A stretch of 15,536 nucleotides of DNA, taken from the NCBI GenBank assembly GCA_905215205.1, contig CAJMPK010000021.1, forward strand, positions 1 through 15,536, given 5' to 3'. Below are positions 1 through 6,480 of this stretch, one piece after another. Positions within the stretch are counted from its first letter, which is position 1. Every line of letters begins with the position of its first letter. The notes under the pieces were generated by a model. That model was not told the DNA's origin. It made no database searches and saw nothing but the letters and a program-made list of their open reading frames with translations. A program made the position numbers and the translations under genes. Origin of the DNA: an uncultured bacterium. Lineage in GTDB: Bacteria; Actinomycetota; Coriobacteriia; Coriobacteriales; Coriobacteriaceae.

Positions 1-109
1 TTGTCGCAGCCCCGACCCGCGGTCACGAGCGGGGGCTCCTGTCGTTTCCGTGCCCCTGGATTGGGTCATAGTGTCTGACTTATGCTCAACCAGTGGTGCC
101 TTAGACGTT

Positions 110-145
110 GGACGTTCTTAAATGACTAGTCATTTAAGAACGTCC
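110..145. repeat. Perfect 36-bp palindrome
   Basis: Positions 110-145 read identically on both strands, centred on ACTAGT with AATGACTAGTCATT at the core. As RNA it would form an 18-bp stem with almost no loop. TTGG at 108-111 and CCAA at 146-149 nearly extend it. A second inverted repeat starts inside its right arm: GTCCCCAA (142-149) pairs with TTGGGGAC (175-182), and the 10-bp palindrome GTGCCGGCAC (165-174) lies between. The nested symmetry suggests a remnant of a small non-coding repeat element. No transposase is nearby. The palindrome is certain; its role is unknown. Confidence 0.85.
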
Positions 146-232
146 CCAATGAGTATGTGCTTTTGTGCCGGCACTTGGGGACACTCCTGGGACTCATTTC
201 CTCGTTCGCCGATTTGTGTCTTGAAAAATGTA

Positions 233-249
233 TATAACGACTATAACGT
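233..249 (+). promoter_or_regulatory. Candidate GntR operator and promoter of the DMT transporter gene
   Basis: ACGA-CTATA-ACGT at 237-249 matches the ACGT-N5-ACGT inverted repeat before the PTS operon (1509-1521) and the GntR gene (7659-7671), with one arm base off. The overlapping 16-mer at 233-248 (TATAACGACTATAACG) matches the PTS upstream 16-mer at 1522-1537 at 14 of 16 positions. A possible -35 (TTGAAA, 221-226) and -10 (TATAAC, 242-247) overlap the site, although the 15-bp spacing is short. Inference: repressor site for the GntR encoded at 7709. Confidence 0.5.
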
Positions 250-288
250 AGTACGAAACATATTGGAAATAATACCGAGGAGGCTGCG

Positions 289-1371
289 TTGAAGAAAAGC
301 AATCTGGGCTATGTGCTGGTGCTGGTCGCCGCGCTTATGTGGGGCAGCATCGGAATCTTTGTAAACGGCATCTCGGCCATGGGCGTTTCGTCCCAGAGCA
401 TGGCTGCCTTTCGCTTGTTGGTCGGAGCGCTTGTCTTGGCGCCGGTCCTGATGTTTATGGGCTGCCGTCCGGGTGAGGGGTCTACCGTGGCTCAGGGTCC
501 CCTGGCGCTATTCAAGGCAAGCCCCAAAGAGCTCGTCCCCTGCGCACTTGTCGGTATCGTCGGCTTGGCCGTCGCCAACACCTGCTATTACGAGTGCATG
601 GGCGAGGTGGGCATGTCCACGGCCTCGGTGCTGCTCTACACCTCGCCGGTGTTTGGCGTCGTGCTCGGCCGCGTGCTTTATCGCGAGGACGTGACCCCCA
701 ACAAGCTCGTTGCCATTGTCTTTAACATCGTTGGCTGCGTGCTTGCGGTGACCAATGGCGACCTTTCCGGTTTTCATTTTTCGGTTTGGGGCGTCACGTC
801 GGGCGTGATTGCAGGCCTTTGTGGTGCGTCGCTCGCGGTGTTTAGCCGGATAGCAACCAAGACGGTCCACCCGCTGGCTGTCACGTTTTGGGGCTTTGTT
901 TTTGGCGGTGCGGTTATGGCAGCTATTACGGCTCCGTGGCCGGATGTCGCCGCGGCAATGTCGCCACAGCTGCTGCTGTTGTTCCTTGGCTTTGGACTCA
1001 TCCCCACAGCCGTGGCTTACATCTTATATATGCAGGGTCTGTCCATGGGGCTCGAGACATCGAAAGTTCCCGTCGTAATGTCTTTCGAGACGGTCGTCAC
1101 CGTACTGGTGGGCATTGGTGTCTATGCCGAGCCCGCTGGCGCGATCAAGGTTCTGGGCATTGTGCTGGTGCTCGCGTCCATCCTGATCATGAACACCGAC
1201 TTCTCCAAGCTGCGCGACAGTGTGTTTGTCGGTCATGTCGTTGAGAGCATGACCTTTAAGCCCAATGTGTGGTGGACGGAGAAATCGCAGGACATGGATC
1301 TGTTTAAGGAACGCACCGGCATCGCGCTGGAGCCCACCGTGCAGGAAAGCCCCTGGTACTTCGTGCGATAG
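289..1371 (+). CDS. EamA/DMT-superfamily transporter with cytoplasmic tail
   Basis: This is a hydrophobic protein of 360 residues with about ten membrane segments in two EamA-type repeats. The first segment (around residues 7-26) carries the ALMWGSIGIF motif typical of EamA proteins, and the second repeat begins around residue 165. Such proteins carry metabolites across the inner membrane, often exporting amino acids or related small molecules; the substrate cannot be read from sequence. The TTG start at 289 is chosen because GAGGAGG at 277-283 sits 5 nt before it and MKKSN leads straight into the first membrane segment. EamA proteins are usually about 300 residues; here roughly 58 mostly polar residues follow the last membrane segment and end in SPWYFVR. 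The upstream region shares an operator-like motif with the PTS operon, which follows after a 182-bp gap. Because deglycation frees an amine such as lysine, export of that product is a reasonable but untested idea. Confidence 0.85.
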   Translation: MKKSNLGYVLVLVAALMWGSIGIFVNGISAMGVSSQSMAAFRLLVGALVLAPVLMFMGCRPGEGSTVAQGPLALFKASPKELVPCALVGIVGLAVANTCYYECMGEVGMSTASVLLYTSPVFGVVLGRVLYREDVTPNKLVAIVFNIVGCVLAVTNGDLSGFHFSVWGVTSGVIAGLCGASLAVFSRIATKTVHPLAVTFWGFVFGGAVMAAITAPWPDVAAAMSPQLLLLFLGFGLIPTAVAYILYMQGLSMGLETSKVPVVMSFETVVTVLVGIGVYAEPAGAIKVLGIVLVLASILIMNTDFSKLRDSVFVGHVVESMTFKPNVWWTEKSQDMDLFKERTGIALEPTVQESPWYFVR

Positions 1372-1507
1372 GGGATTGGCGAGGCGTCTGATCTGGGGTT
1401 ATCCAGCCAGCGCCGGCCTACCCAGCCCCAACGTTTCGATTACGTTAAACCCGTCAACGGTCGATTTTCATCCGCGAACGGTCTTTATACTAATTAGCAA
1501 TATAAGC

Positions 1508-1549
1508 AACGTATAAGACGTTATAATGACCATAACGAAAAGGAGGAGG
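1508..1549 (+). promoter_or_regulatory. Promoter, operator and RBS of the PTS operon
   Basis: TATAAT at 1522-1527 is a perfect -10 hexamer, but no good -35 lies at the right distance, which suits an activated or weak basal promoter. Directly upstream, AACGT-ATAAG-ACGTT (1508-1522) is a 15-bp inverted repeat of the kind bound by HutC-type GntR proteins (GT...AC arms, AT-rich centre). The 16-mer TATAATGACCATAACG (1522-1537) resembles the site before the DMT gene. The purine-rich RBS AAAAGGAGGAGG (1538-1549) ends 4 nt before the start codon. Confidence 0.55.
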
Positions 1550-1553
1550 CAAG

Positions 1554-2477
1554 ATGAATCAGATCATTCTCGCATCTCATGGCGGCCTGGCCGCAGGCGC
1601 CAAAGACACGCTCGAGATGGTTCTCGGCGACGTGTCGAACGTCCACGTCGTGTCGCTTGCTCGTGACGACAAGGAGCCCATCACCAATAAGGTGGACGCC
1701 ATGATCGCCACGTTCAACGCGGACGACACCGTCTATGTGCTGACCGATATGCTCGGCAGCTCGGTCAACAACAGCATGGTCGAGCTTTCCAAGAACGGCA
1801 CGAAGTTCACGGTTGTCAGCGGTTTCAACATCCCGCTGGCGCTCACGCTCGCTATGAGCCCCGTCCCCGTCAAGGGTGCCGAGCTCGCAGCCCTCATCAA
1901 CGAGGCCCGCACCGGTCTGACCAACCCCAACGCACCGGTCGAGGCTGCCGCGGCTCCCGCCAAGAAGGCCAAGGCGTCCCGTCACAGCTCCGGTCCCGCC
2001 AAGATCGTCCTCGCACGTCTTGACTACCGTCTGCTGCACGGCCAGGTCGTCTTTACCTGGACCACCAAGGTTCAGGCCGAGCGCATCATCGTCGTCGACA
2101 ACGCTGCCGCCAACGATGACATCAAGAAGGGCGCTCTTAAGCTGGCCAAGCCCCAGGGCGTGCGCCTGAACGTCTTCACCGTCGAGCGTGCCCTCGCCAA
2201 GATGGACAAGCTCAACACCCTCGGCGAGCGCGTCATGTTCGTCTTTGGCAACACTGCCGAGATGCTGCAGTTCTGCCAGGGCTACAAGCTCGACGCCATC
2301 AACCTGGGCGCCACCGCCAACCACGACGGTGCCGATCAGGTCGGCGGCAAGGACAGCTCCGTCTTCCTCGACGCCACCCAGAAGGCCGACGTCAACCAGC
2401 TGCTCGACATGGGCATCAAGCTCTATGTTCAGCAGACCCCTACGTATCAGAGCGTCGACATCGACGCCAAGCTGTAA
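1554..2477 (+). CDS. PTS mannose-family EIIAB component
   Basis: This 307-residue cytoplasmic phosphocarrier relays phosphate from HPr to the sugar bound by the membrane components. Residues 1-126 are an EIIA domain of the Man family: His9 in LASHGG is the expected phosphorylation site, and TDMLGSSVNN (64-73) matches the family's D-x-x-G-x-S-x-x-N segment. A linker rich in Ala, Lys and Pro (about 127-147) leads to the EIIB domain (148-307), where His162 in RLLHGQV is the second phosphorylation site. Fused IIAB is the arrangement of E. coli ManX, whereas the Salmonella gfr system has separate IIA and IIB. The start is fixed by a strong RBS. It is the first gene of an operon with EIIC, EIID and a deglycase, which suggests a phosphorylated Amadori compound as the product. 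The family is certain; the substrate is inferred from context. Confidence 0.93.
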   Translation: MNQIILASHGGLAAGAKDTLEMVLGDVSNVHVVSLARDDKEPITNKVDAMIATFNADDTVYVLTDMLGSSVNNSMVELSKNGTKFTVVSGFNIPLALTLAMSPVPVKGAELAALINEARTGLTNPNAPVEAAAAPAKKAKASRHSSGPAKIVLARLDYRLLHGQVVFTWTTKVQAERIIVVDNAAANDDIKKGALKLAKPQGVRLNVFTVERALAKMDKLNTLGERVMFVFGNTAEMLQFCQGYKLDAINLGATANHDGADQVGGKDSSVFLDATQKADVNQLLDMGIKLYVQQTPTYQSVDIDAKL

Positions 2478-2482
2478 TCAAC

Positions 2483-2496
2483 CAGGCTTTTGCCTG
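2483..2496 (+). other. Small intercistronic hairpin before EIIC
   Basis: CAGGC (2483-2487), loop TTTT and GCCTG (2492-2496) form a short 5-bp hairpin just before the EIIC ribosome binding site AAAGGAG (2501-2507). It could affect EIIC translation or protect the upstream message; it may also be chance. Confidence 0.3.
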
Positions 2497-2513
2497 ACTG
2501 AAAGGAGAAGGGT

Positions 2514-3200
2514 ATGAATACGTTCATCAGTGCGGTGCTCGTCGGCCTCGTCGGCGTGTTCTGCATGTGGGACTCCCGCCTGCTCGGTCGTCTTAACTTC
2601 GAGCAGCCCCTCGTTGGCGCTACGCTCGTCGGTCTGCTGCTGGGCGATGTGCCCACCGGCCTTGCCGTCGGTGCCGCCGTCGAGCTCGTGTCCATGGGCC
2701 TGGTGCAGGTCGGCGCCGCCGTTCCGCCCGATATGGTCCTGGGCGGCATCGTGGCCGCCGCCTTTGCGTGCCTGACCGATGCTTCCGCCGAGACCGCCAT
2801 GACGATCGCCATCCCGGTCGCCGTCCTGGGTCAGCTCCTCGGCATCGTGTTCCGTTCCATCATCGCCGCCCTCACCCATGTGGCAGATAGCGCGATCGAT
2901 AACGGAAAGTTCAAGACCGCCTACCGTATGCACATCTGCGCCGGCTCCGGTCTGTACGCCATCATGTACTTCCTGCCGATCTTCCTCGCCGTCTTTGTTG
3001 GCACCGACCTGGTTCAGGCCATCGTCAACATGGTTCCCGAGTGGCTGTCCACCGGTCTTAACGTTTCGACCAAGATCATGACCGCCTACGGCTTGGCCCT
3101 GCTGCTCACCATGATGATCAAGAAGGGTATGACTCCGTTCCTGTTCATCGGTTCATGCTCGCCGCTTACCTCAACCTGTCCGTCATCGCGGTCGCTCTGA
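2514..3200 (+). CDS. PTS mannose-family EIIC, frameshifted after residue 213
   Basis: EIIC is the integral membrane channel/binding subunit of a Man-type PTS. The in-frame part shows repeated membrane segments and the family signature MGLVQVGAAVPPDMVLGG (around 62-79). The start follows AAAGGAGAAGGGT with good spacing, 36 nt after EIIAB. Residues 1-213 read as normal EIIC up to TPFLFIG; the next 15 residues (SCSPLTS...) are unlike the family and end at a stop at 3198-3200. The missing C-terminus is intact one frame over (see 3153-3307). A T appears lost where GGTTTCATG would be expected and GGTTCATG is seen (3150-3157). Restoring it gives a 264-residue protein of normal EIIC length. Since EIIAB, EIID and the deglycase are intact, a sequencing or assembly error in a short T run is at least as likely as a real mutation. 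Confidence 0.85.
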   Translation: MNTFISAVLVGLVGVFCMWDSRLLGRLNFEQPLVGATLVGLLLGDVPTGLAVGAAVELVSMGLVQVGAAVPPDMVLGGIVAAAFACLTDASAETAMTIAIPVAVLGQLLGIVFRSIIAALTHVADSAIDNGKFKTAYRMHICAGSGLYAIMYFLPIFLAVFVGTDLVQAIVNMVPEWLSTGLNVSTKIMTAYGLALLLTMMIKKGMTPFLFIGSCSPLTSTCPSSRSL

Positions 3201-3307
3201 TCGGTGTGTGCCTGGCTGTCGTCTTCATGGGCTTCAAGTTCAACGGTTCCCATGCAGCCGCCGGTGTCGATTCCGACTACGATCCGCTCGAAGACGACGA
3301 AGACTAA
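3153..3307 (+). pseudogene. Displaced C-terminal part of EIIC (second frame)
   Basis: After the one-base shift, this stretch encodes the expected end of EIIC: a membrane segment beginning MLAAYLNLSVIAVALIG, then a short hydrophilic tail ending DYDPLEDDED, with the stop TAA at 3305-3307. It has no start codon with a ribosome binding site of its own. The RBS of EIID (AAGGAGG, 3306-3312) overlaps this stop, the tight spacing expected inside a PTS operon, which confirms that the natural EIIC end is 3307 and not 3200. No slippery heptamer is visible at the break, so programmed frameshifting is unlikely. Confidence 0.8.
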
Positions 3308-3320
3308 GGAGGAACACACT

Positions 3321-4154
3321 ATGGCAACCGCAACCAAGGACGTGTCCCTGAACAAGAAGGTCAGCCAGTTCTTCTGGCGCTCCTGGGCCATCCAGGCCTC
3401 TTGGAACTACGAGCGTCAGATGAACATGGGCTTCCTCTACGGCATGGTTCCCACGCTCGATCGCCTCTATCCGGATGAGTCCGACCCCAAGCAGCTCGCT
3501 GCTAAGAAAGAGGCTTACCACCGTCACATGGCGTTCTACAACTGCACCCCGCAGACGAGCGCTTTCATCCTGGGTCTCGCCGCCTCCATGGAGGAGGAGT
3601 ACGCCAAGGATCCCGAAAACTTCGATCCCGATTCGATCAACGCGGTCAAGACCTCCCTCATGGGCCCGCTTTCCGGCATCGGTGACTCCTTCTTCCAGGG
3701 CACCATCCGCGTTATCGCCTTTGGCCTGGGCGTTCAGCTGGCTCAGCAGGGCTCCATCATGGGCCCGATTCTGGCCATGCTCATCTCCATCGTCCCCTCT
3801 GTGCTGATCACTTGGTTCGCAGCCAAGATGGGCTATCAGGGCGGCCACGAGTACCTGAGCAAGCTTCAGGGTGGCGACCTCATGGAGAAGCTCATGTATG
3901 TCTGCGGCATCGTGGGTCTTATGTCCGTGGGCGGCATGATCGCTACGCTGATCGGCGCCACCACCCCGCTGCAGTTCGCTGAGGGTACCGTCGTTATCCA
4001 GGACATCCTGGACGGCATGATGCCGCAGATGATCTCCCTCGGCCTCACCGGCCTTATGTACTGGCTCATCAAGAAGAACGTCAACACCGGTTGGCTTCTC
4101 GTGATCGCCATCGTGGGCGGCATCGCCCTCTCCGCGGCCGGCATCCTGGCCTAG
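3321..4154 (+). CDS. PTS mannose-family EIID component
   Basis: This 277-residue membrane subunit pairs with EIIC to form the translocation complex of Man-family PTS. The N-terminal cytoplasmic half contains SWAIQASWNYERQMNMGF (around 22-39), a hallmark of EIID, followed by GPLSGIGDSFFQGTIR (around 115-130), also conserved. Membrane segments fill the C-terminal half, ending LVIAIVGGIALSAAGILA. The ATG at 3321 is chosen because AAGGAGG (3306-3312) is 8 nt upstream; a longer reading from 3204 only translates the EIIC tail in another frame. It lies 13 nt after the restored EIIC stop, so the two are probably translationally coupled. A hairpin and about 200 bp separate it from the deglycase. Confidence 0.93.
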   Translation: MATATKDVSLNKKVSQFFWRSWAIQASWNYERQMNMGFLYGMVPTLDRLYPDESDPKQLAAKKEAYHRHMAFYNCTPQTSAFILGLAASMEEEYAKDPENFDPDSINAVKTSLMGPLSGIGDSFFQGTIRVIAFGLGVQLAQQGSIMGPILAMLISIVPSVLITWFAAKMGYQGGHEYLSKLQGGDLMEKLMYVCGIVGLMSVGGMIATLIGATTPLQFAEGTVVIQDILDGMMPQMISLGLTGLMYWLIKKNVNTGWLLVIAIVGGIALSAAGILA

Positions 4155-4188
4155 TCGCGACCAAGCGTCTAACCGCTTTCCCCCGGGG

Positions 4189-4219
4189 GCCTGCCTGACA
4201 TCCCATACCCCAGGCAGGC
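4189..4219 (+). other. Intercistronic stem-loop between EIID and the deglycase
   Basis: GCCTGCCTG (4189-4197) pairs perfectly with CAGGCAGGC (4211-4219) around a 13-nt loop. No T run follows, so it is a poor intrinsic terminator. In this position it could stabilise the PTS message or set the ratio of PTS to deglycase expression. No convincing promoter is seen between it and the deglycase start. Confidence 0.55.
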
Positions 4220-4352
4220 TCCCATCCCTATACGTGACAATAGGCCAGTCCCTTTGTCGCATCTTCAACGGACCGGCGATTCGGTCCAAATCACGGTAAC
4301 CCTGCGTGCGCCCGGCAAAGTGGCGCCGCAAAAATCGAAAGGAATGTGTCAG

Positions 4353-5336
4353 ATGTACGAGATCGACCTTAACCTCCCTAAGCAGATCGTCGCTGACGTC
4401 CTGTCCGACCACGAGATTCACAGCGTCGCTTTCGTCGGCTGCGGTGCTTCCATGTCCGACCTGTACCCCGCCAAGTACTTCCTGGCCAACAACACGGACA
4501 AGCTGAACGTTCAGATCTTCACCGCTAACGAGTTCAACTACGATACGCCTTCCTGGGTCAACGAGCACACCTTCGTGATCACCTGCTCCCTCGGTGGCTC
4601 CACGCCCGAGACCGTCGAGGCCAACAAGACCGCCAAGAAGCACAACTGCCCGGTCGTCTCCCTCACCAACAAGCCTGGCTCCGCTCTGACCGTCGACGCC
4701 GACCACGTTATCGTTCACGGCTTCCACGCCAACTACGCTGCCAAGTGCGAGAAGCCCGGCTATGCCATCGCTCTTGCTCTCGAGATCCTTCAGCAGACCG
4801 AGGGCTATGACCACTACGAGGACATGATCACCGGCCTCACCAACATCTTCGATCTCTGCGAGAACGCCGCTCAGCACTGCAAGAAGCTCGCCAAGAAGTT
4901 CGCCGAGGACTTCAAGGACGACAAGATGATCTACTTCATGGCTTCCGGTGCCTCCGAGAAGATGGCTTATTCTCACGCCGCCTTCCTGTTCACCGAGATG
5001 CAGTGGATCGACGCCGCCGCCTACAACACCGGCGAGTACTTCCACGGCCCGTTCGAGGTTTCCACCGAGGGTAAGCCCTACGTCTTCTTCATGTCCGATG
5101 GCGCCACCCGTCCGATGGACGCCCGCGCCCTCACCTTCCTTGAGCGCATGGGCGCCAAGGTCGCTCTGATTGACTCCAAGGACTACGGCCTGGCTGATGC
5201 CGTGCCCGCGAGCGTCATCACCTACTTCAACCCGCTGCTGCACCTCGCCGTTATGCGCGAGTACGGCAACCAGATCGCCGAGGCTCGTCAGCACCCGCTG
5301 ACCATGCGTCGCTACATGTGGAAGCTTTCCTACTAA
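4353..5336 (+). CDS. SIS-domain fructosamine-6-phosphate deglycase (FrlB/FraB/GfrE/GfrF-like)
   Basis: This 327-residue cytoplasmic enzyme has two SIS (sugar isomerase) domains: about 20-125 with VAFVGCGASMSD and CSLGGSTPET phosphosugar loops, and about 185-300. Enzymes of this group split phosphorylated Amadori compounds, for example fructoselysine-6-phosphate, into glucose-6-phosphate and the free amine. Glu215 (FTEMQW) and His231 (EYFHGPFE) are 16 residues apart, as are the catalytic Glu488/His504 of GlmS and Glu214/His230 described for Salmonella FraB. There is no glutaminase domain, so it is not GlmS. The start at 4353 is preceded by GAAAGGA (4337-4343); the reading can be extended upstream only to a TTG at 4254 with no RBS. 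Position after EIID suggests it acts on what the PTS imports. The exact amine or sugar partner cannot be read from sequence. Confidence 0.88.
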   Translation: MYEIDLNLPKQIVADVLSDHEIHSVAFVGCGASMSDLYPAKYFLANNTDKLNVQIFTANEFNYDTPSWVNEHTFVITCSLGGSTPETVEANKTAKKHNCPVVSLTNKPGSALTVDADHVIVHGFHANYAAKCEKPGYAIALALEILQQTEGYDHYEDMITGLTNIFDLCENAAQHCKKLAKKFAEDFKDDKMIYFMASGASEKMAYSHAAFLFTEMQWIDAAAYNTGEYFHGPFEVSTEGKPYVFFMSDGATRPMDARALTFLERMGAKVALIDSKDYGLADAVPASVITYFNPLLHLAVMREYGNQIAEARQHPLTMRRYMWKLSY

Positions 5337-5370
5337 TCACAAGTAAGTAGACCTTACGGGTTGATTGAGA

Positions 5371-5402
5371 GGGGATGGGGTTTGCGCCCCGTCCCCTTTT
5401 TT
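5371..5402 (+). terminator. Rho-independent terminator of the PTS-deglycase operon
   Basis: GGGGATGGGG (5371-5380) pairs with CCCCGTCCCC (5387-5396) through a 6-nt loop, with one G-T pair, and is followed by TTTTTT (5397-5402). It begins 34 nt after the deglycase stop and is the clearest intrinsic terminator in the window. Confidence 0.92.
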
Positions 5403-5437
5403 GCTTTGGGGAGGGTGCGTCTGTCGCGCCGTAAAGC

Positions 5438-5481
5438 CCCAGATAAAACCCACCAAAATAAACCTGACCCTTTTTGGCAGG
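5438..5481 (+). repeat. 44-bp dispersed repeat, copy 1 (leader of HAD gene)
   Basis: It begins CCCAGATAAAACCCACC and ends TTTTTGGCAGG. Copies of the same 44-nt length occur at 7573-7616 (same strand) and 15430-15473 (opposite strand). It matches copy 3 at about 40 of 44 positions and copy 2 at about 37. The ends can pair (CCACCAAAA with TTTTTGGCAGG, imperfectly) to make a hairpin. It ends 15 nt before the HAD start, and its GG-rich edge runs into that gene's ribosome binding site. Confidence 0.8.
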
Positions 5482-5496
5482 TGGGAGGAGATGCGT

Positions 5497-6126
5497 ATGA
5501 TCAAGGCAGTGCTGTTTGACATGGACGGCGTGCTGGTCGATACCGAGTGGTTCTACAACCGTCGTCGCGTGGCGTTTATGGAAGAGAAGGGGTTCCATTT
5601 TGACGAGATCCCCGATCTTTCGGGGTCTAACGAGCCCGCCATTTGGAAGTCGCTGGTGCCCGACAATGTTGAGCTGCGCGAGCGCTTGCACGTGGAGTAT
5701 AAGCAGGTCTACAGTCCCGCTCACCCCGTTCCGTATGCCGAGCTGCTCAACAAGCAGACGGAGCCGGTGATGCGCGAGTTGCACGAGCGTGGCGTGAAGT
5801 GTGCCATCGCGAGTTCGTCCTATCGCGAGCTGATCGACGAGCTGGTGGAGATTGCCGGTATCGCCGACGTGCTGGACTACACCATCAGCGGTCACGAGTG
5901 CAGCGCGTTTAAGCCCGACCCCGAGATCTACCTGCGTGCCATGGAGGCGCTGGAGGTGGAGCCGACCGAGTGCCTGGTTATCGAGGACTCGCCTTTGGGC
6001 ATCGAGGCCGGCAAGCGCTCCGGCGCTCGCGTCCTGGCGCTGCGTCCGCACGAGGGCGTCAACCTGGATCAGTCCGCCGCCGACGTTGTCATCGACAACC
6101 TGTCCGACATTTTGGTCGCTTTGTAG
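5497..6126 (+). CDS. HAD-superfamily phosphatase / beta-phosphoglucomutase-like
   Basis: This 209-residue cytoplasmic protein carries all four HAD motifs: FDMDGVL with nucleophile Asp8 and Asp10, Ser106 in IASSS, Lys139 in AFKPDPE, and IEDSPLGIEAGKR with Glu163 and Asp164. The helical cap between residues 15 and 90 places it with the beta-phosphoglucomutase/sugar phosphatase subfamily. Two ATGs compete: 5491 lies right against GGGAGGAG, while 5497 has proper spacing and gives the classic MIKAVLFDMDG beginning, so 5497 is chosen. A strong terminator and a 44-bp repeat separate it from the deglycase, so it is probably its own unit although no clear promoter was found. It may dephosphorylate or interconvert a sugar phosphate from the neighbouring pathway, but HAD specificity cannot be read from motifs. 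Confidence 0.88.
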   Translation: MIKAVLFDMDGVLVDTEWFYNRRRVAFMEEKGFHFDEIPDLSGSNEPAIWKSLVPDNVELRERLHVEYKQVYSPAHPVPYAELLNKQTEPVMRELHERGVKCAIASSSYRELIDELVEIAGIADVLDYTISGHECSAFKPDPEIYLRAMEALEVEPTECLVIEDSPLGIEAGKRSGARVLALRPHEGVNLDQSAADVVIDNLSDILVAL

Positions 6127-6480
6127 TGTCAATCCACCGCGAGAGTTACGGATCCATGCATTTATGGCGGCGAATCGGCTCATTTTGGCTTCAATTTGAT
6201 CCGTTTGGCTTCGACTCAGACTAAGTGAGTAGACTTTTTGTCGCAGGCCGAGCACAAAGCGTTTCTGCCTTAGTAAAACCGCAGGTCACAGAGGTGGTTG
6301 TTATTGGCTGTGCTCGGCAGGTCGCGAAAAGTCTACTCATTTAGAATTTGAGCCTTTGGTTGTGGGGTTGCCGGTCCCGTTTTGGTTGTCGAGAGAGGGT
6401 GAATTAAAGCACCTCTCGTCGCTCCATGCTACAATCGCCGGCATGCCCCACAACTATATCTGCCTTCGAAAGGAGCCTGC
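6127..6480. other. Gene-free interval between HAD and YitT genes
   Basis: No coding ORF is supported here. The left part has an inverted repeat ACGGATC (6148-6154)/GATCCGT (6198-6204) and TTTGGCTTC twice, at 6184-6192 and 6204-6212, exactly 20 bp apart. The middle is the inverted-repeat element at 6221-6344. The right part contains a -10-like TACAAT (6430-6435) before the YitT gene, but no matching -35. Confidence 0.6.
6221..6344. repeat. 124-bp inverted-repeat element (MITE-like)
   Basis: Two 36-nt arms (6221-6256 and 6309-6344) are inverted repeats of each other with 29 of 36 matches; three of the mismatches become G-T pairs if folded. Outer ends read CTAAGTGAGTAGACTTTT and, on the other strand, CTAAATGAGTAGACTTTT; inner ends share GCCGAGCACA. 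The 52-nt interior does not code. Size and form fit a miniature inverted-repeat transposable element, but no flanking duplication is obvious. A lone similar end (AAGTAAGTAGACCTT) occurs at 5341-5355. Confidence 0.65.

Noticed and set aside
3145..3165. Programmed frameshift in EIIC
   Set aside because: No slippery heptamer, stimulatory hairpin or internal Shine-Dalgarno is apparent, and EIIC genes are not known for recoding.
3204..3320. Longer N-terminus for EIID starting at 3204
   Set aside because: The extra 39 residues are the EIIC tail read in another frame; the strong RBS and family N-terminus support 3321.
4254..4352. Longer N-terminus for deglycase 1 from a TTG at 4254
   Set aside because: No ribosome binding site and no family similarity in the added 33 residues; 4353 has GAAAGGA and the expected beginning.
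3240..5294. 684-residue open frame on the minus strand
   Set aside because: It runs antisense across EIID and the deglycase, both clear family members. It is low in sequence complexity and follows from strong codon bias that removes stops on the opposite strand.
4353..5336. GlmS-type glucosamine-6-phosphate synthase
   Set aside because: Lacks the N-terminal glutaminase domain and the GlmS C-terminal signature; length and EYFHGPFE motif fit deglycases.
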